The translations under genes and the position numbers were made by a program. Below are positions 7,050-8,074 of a DNA stretch of 8,074 nt, one piece after another (the first letter of the stretch is position 1; every line of letters starts with the position of its first letter). The notes under the pieces were generated by a model. That model was not told the origin of the DNA. It ran no database searches and was given only the letters and a program-made list of their open reading frames with translations. Origin of the DNA: Spirochaetaceae bacterium (GTDB lineage: Bacteria; Spirochaetota; Spirochaetia; SZUA-6; Fen-1364); the NCBI GenBank assembly GCA_003141795.1, contig PLNO01000248.1, positions 1-8,074 on the forward strand. Reading direction: 5' to 3'.

Positions 7050-7943
7050 TCATTTGCCCCTTTGCCCGCGAGTTTCGTTCCGCTCGGACTCGTAGATCTG
7101 GTATGCCTTTTCGGGTTTCTCGTTGCCGTGGACGATCGCGTTGACCGCCTTCATCATTCCCACGGGGGAGTCGGACTGGAATATGTTGCGTCCCATGTCC
7201 ACGCCCGCCGCGCCTTCGCTGATCGCCCTGTGGGCCATCGTGAGCGCGTCCAGCTCGGGCAGCTTCTTTCCGCCGGCGATGACGATCGGGACGGGGCACG
7301 ACGAGGTGATCGTCTCGAATCCCTTGTCGATGTAGTACGTCTTGACGTAGCTCGCCCCCAGCTCGGCGCAGATGCGCGTGGCAAGGCGGAAATACTGGGC
7401 GTCCCTGACCATGTCCTTGCCGACGGCCGTCACGGCCATCGTGGGGATCCCGTGGCGCAGCCCGGCGTTCACGAGCCTGGTCATGTTGATGACCGACCGT
7501 GATTCGAACTGGCCGCCGATGAAGACCTGGATCGCCGTCGCGCATACCCCGAGACGGATGCAGTCCTCCATGTCCATGGAGAGCTCCTCATCGGAGAGCT
7601 CCTTCAGGATGCTCGGCCCGCCCGACGCGCGTATCACGACGGACTTCGTCATGGAGGGCGGAACGACGGATCGGAGTATTCCCCTCGTGCACATCAGGGT
7701 GTCGCAGTACGGGACGAGGGGCAGGATGGTGACGTCCACCCGCTCAAGCCCCGTCGTCGGTCCCTGGAAATACCCGTGGTCAATGGCCAGCATCACTGTG
7801 TGGCCGTCCTTCGGGTTGAAGATGCGCGCGAGCCTGTTCTTCATGCCCCAGTCGAGCTCGTTCGAGCCCTTGAGAAAGAACATCTCGCCCTTCTGGGGCA
7901 CGTTCTCATAGAACTTCTTGCCCTCTTTGTCTGCTTCAGGCAT
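7050..7943 (-). CDS. lsrF: LsrF homologue, class I (DhnA-type) aldolase/thiolase
   Basis: The product has 297 residues and strongly resembles E. coli LsrF (291 residues as I recall it) along its whole length, including the N-terminal LDWGM-like and RIFNPK segments that shorter DhnA-type aldolases lack. Matching blocks are [16 protein letters not shown] (53-68), [14 protein letters not shown] (83-96), [19 protein letters not shown] (167-185), [11 protein letters not shown] (200-210) and [13 protein letters not shown] (218-230). K201 is the likely Schiff-base lysine (K203 in E. coli). LsrF transfers an acetyl group from 3-hydroxy-5-phosphonooxypentane-2,4-dione to CoA, giving acetyl-CoA and dihydroxyacetone phosphate at the end of AI-2 breakdown. 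No lsr transporter, kinase, LsrG or LsrR is visible nearby, so the family call is firm while the substrate is not. A GAGG site (7950-7953) lies 6 bases before the ATG. Confidence 0.92.
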   Translation of the reverse strand: MPEADKEGKKFYENVPQKGEMFFLKGSNELDWGMKNRLARIFNPKDGHTVMLAIDHGYFQGPTTGLERVDVTILPLVPYCDTLMCTRGILRSVVPPSMTKSVVIRASGGPSILKELSDEELSMDMEDCIRLGVCATAIQVFIGGQFESRSVINMTRLVNAGLRHGIPTMAVTAVGKDMVRDAQYFRLATRICAELGASYVKTYYIDKGFETITSSCPVPIVIAGGKKLPELDALTMAHRAISEGAAGVDMGRNIFQSDSPVGMMKAVNAIVHGNEKPEKAYQIYESERNETRGQRGK

Positions 7944-7955
7944 TCTTCACCTCGC

Positions 7956-8074
7956 TTACCGGGCGTGGACGACGGCGGCGAAATCCGCGATCGTGAGGCC
8001 GTGCTTCTCCATCTCGTCGACGATGAGCTCCGCACCCCACCGTGCCCCGTTGCCGACGACCGCGCAGCACTTGT
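7956..8074 (-). CDS. 3' end of an unidentified gene (last 38 codons)
   Basis: Reading leftward from the window edge, one frame gives KCCAVVGNGARWGAELIVDE followed by MEKHGLTIADFAAVVHAR and a TAA at 7958-7956. The composition (balanced, Ala/Val/Gly-rich, GC-rich third positions) looks like a real protein, unlike the other two frames, which are Arg/Ser-rich. The stop lies 12 bases before the LsrF homologue, so it is probably in the same operon. A vicinal cysteine pair is visible near the edge. I do not recognise the family from this tail; it does not resemble the C-terminus of LsrK, LsrG or LsrB as I remember them. Confidence 0.65.
   Translation of the reverse strand, partial: KCCAVVGNGARWGAELIVDEMEKHGLTIADFAAVVHAR

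Noticed and set aside
6018..7502. A 494-codon open frame on the plus strand, antisense to the aldolase and LsrF genes
   Set aside because: Its translation is Arg/Asp/His-rich with no recognisable motif and lies opposite two clear enzyme genes. GC-biased third positions explain the absence of stops.
7050..7943. 2-amino-3,7-dideoxy-D-threo-hept-6-ulosonate synthase or DhnA-type fructose-bisphosphate aldolase
   Set aside because: The N-terminal LDWGM-like and RIFNPK segments and the [15 protein letters not shown] block match LsrF much better than those shorter relatives.
1..8074. CRISPR arrays, insertion sequences, tRNA genes or long tandem repeats
   Set aside because: None seen on reading either strand; nearly every base belongs to a protein-coding gene.

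Overview
This window is bacterial, GC-rich (roughly 60% by eye) and essentially fully coding. It holds two gene clusters that converge on each other. GC-biased third codon positions, Shine-Dalgarno-like sites and ATGA start/stop overlaps all indicate a bacterium using the standard code. The gene content (split transketolase, CoA-disulfide reductase fused to rhodanese, several sugar-phosphate enzymes) would suit an anaerobic or microaerobic carbohydrate user. No ribosomal or lineage-marker gene is present, so I cannot name the organism.

Plus strand, 1-4600: four genes packed head to tail. They are an L-fucose/L-arabinose isomerase-family protein (5' end outside the window), the N-terminal and C-terminal halves of a split transketolase, and an FGGY-family sugar kinase. 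The first two junctions are 4-base ATGA overlaps and the third is a 16-base overlap, so the four are very probably one translationally coupled operon. In metabolic order this reads: aldose to ketose (isomerase), ketose to ketose phosphate (FGGY kinase), then two-carbon transfer (transketolase). The same logic is known from the transketolase branch of D-apiose breakdown (apulose kinase plus a two-subunit apulose-4-phosphate transketolase), but here the isomerase is of the L-fucose isomerase type. The substrate is unknown.

Minus strand, 8074-4608: four genes read leftward. They are the last 38 codons of an unidentified gene, an LsrF homologue (the acyl-transfer aldolase that ends autoinducer-2 breakdown in enterobacteria), a class II aldolase/adducin-family protein with a complete metal site, and a CoA-disulfide reductase fused to a C-terminal rhodanese domain. 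Gaps are 12, 0 and 21 bases. No other lsr gene (lsrA/B/C/D/G/K/R) is visible, so the LsrF homologue may serve a different sugar phosphate.

The two clusters meet tail to tail with only 7 bases between stop codons and a small stem-loop centred on the junction. No RNA gene, mobile element, CRISPR array or long non-coding stretch is seen. The promoters of both clusters lie outside the window. The best candidate for something undescribed is the combined locus: an isomerase/kinase/split-transketolase module facing an LsrF/class II aldolase module, with active-site substitutions in several enzymes that argue against the textbook substrates.
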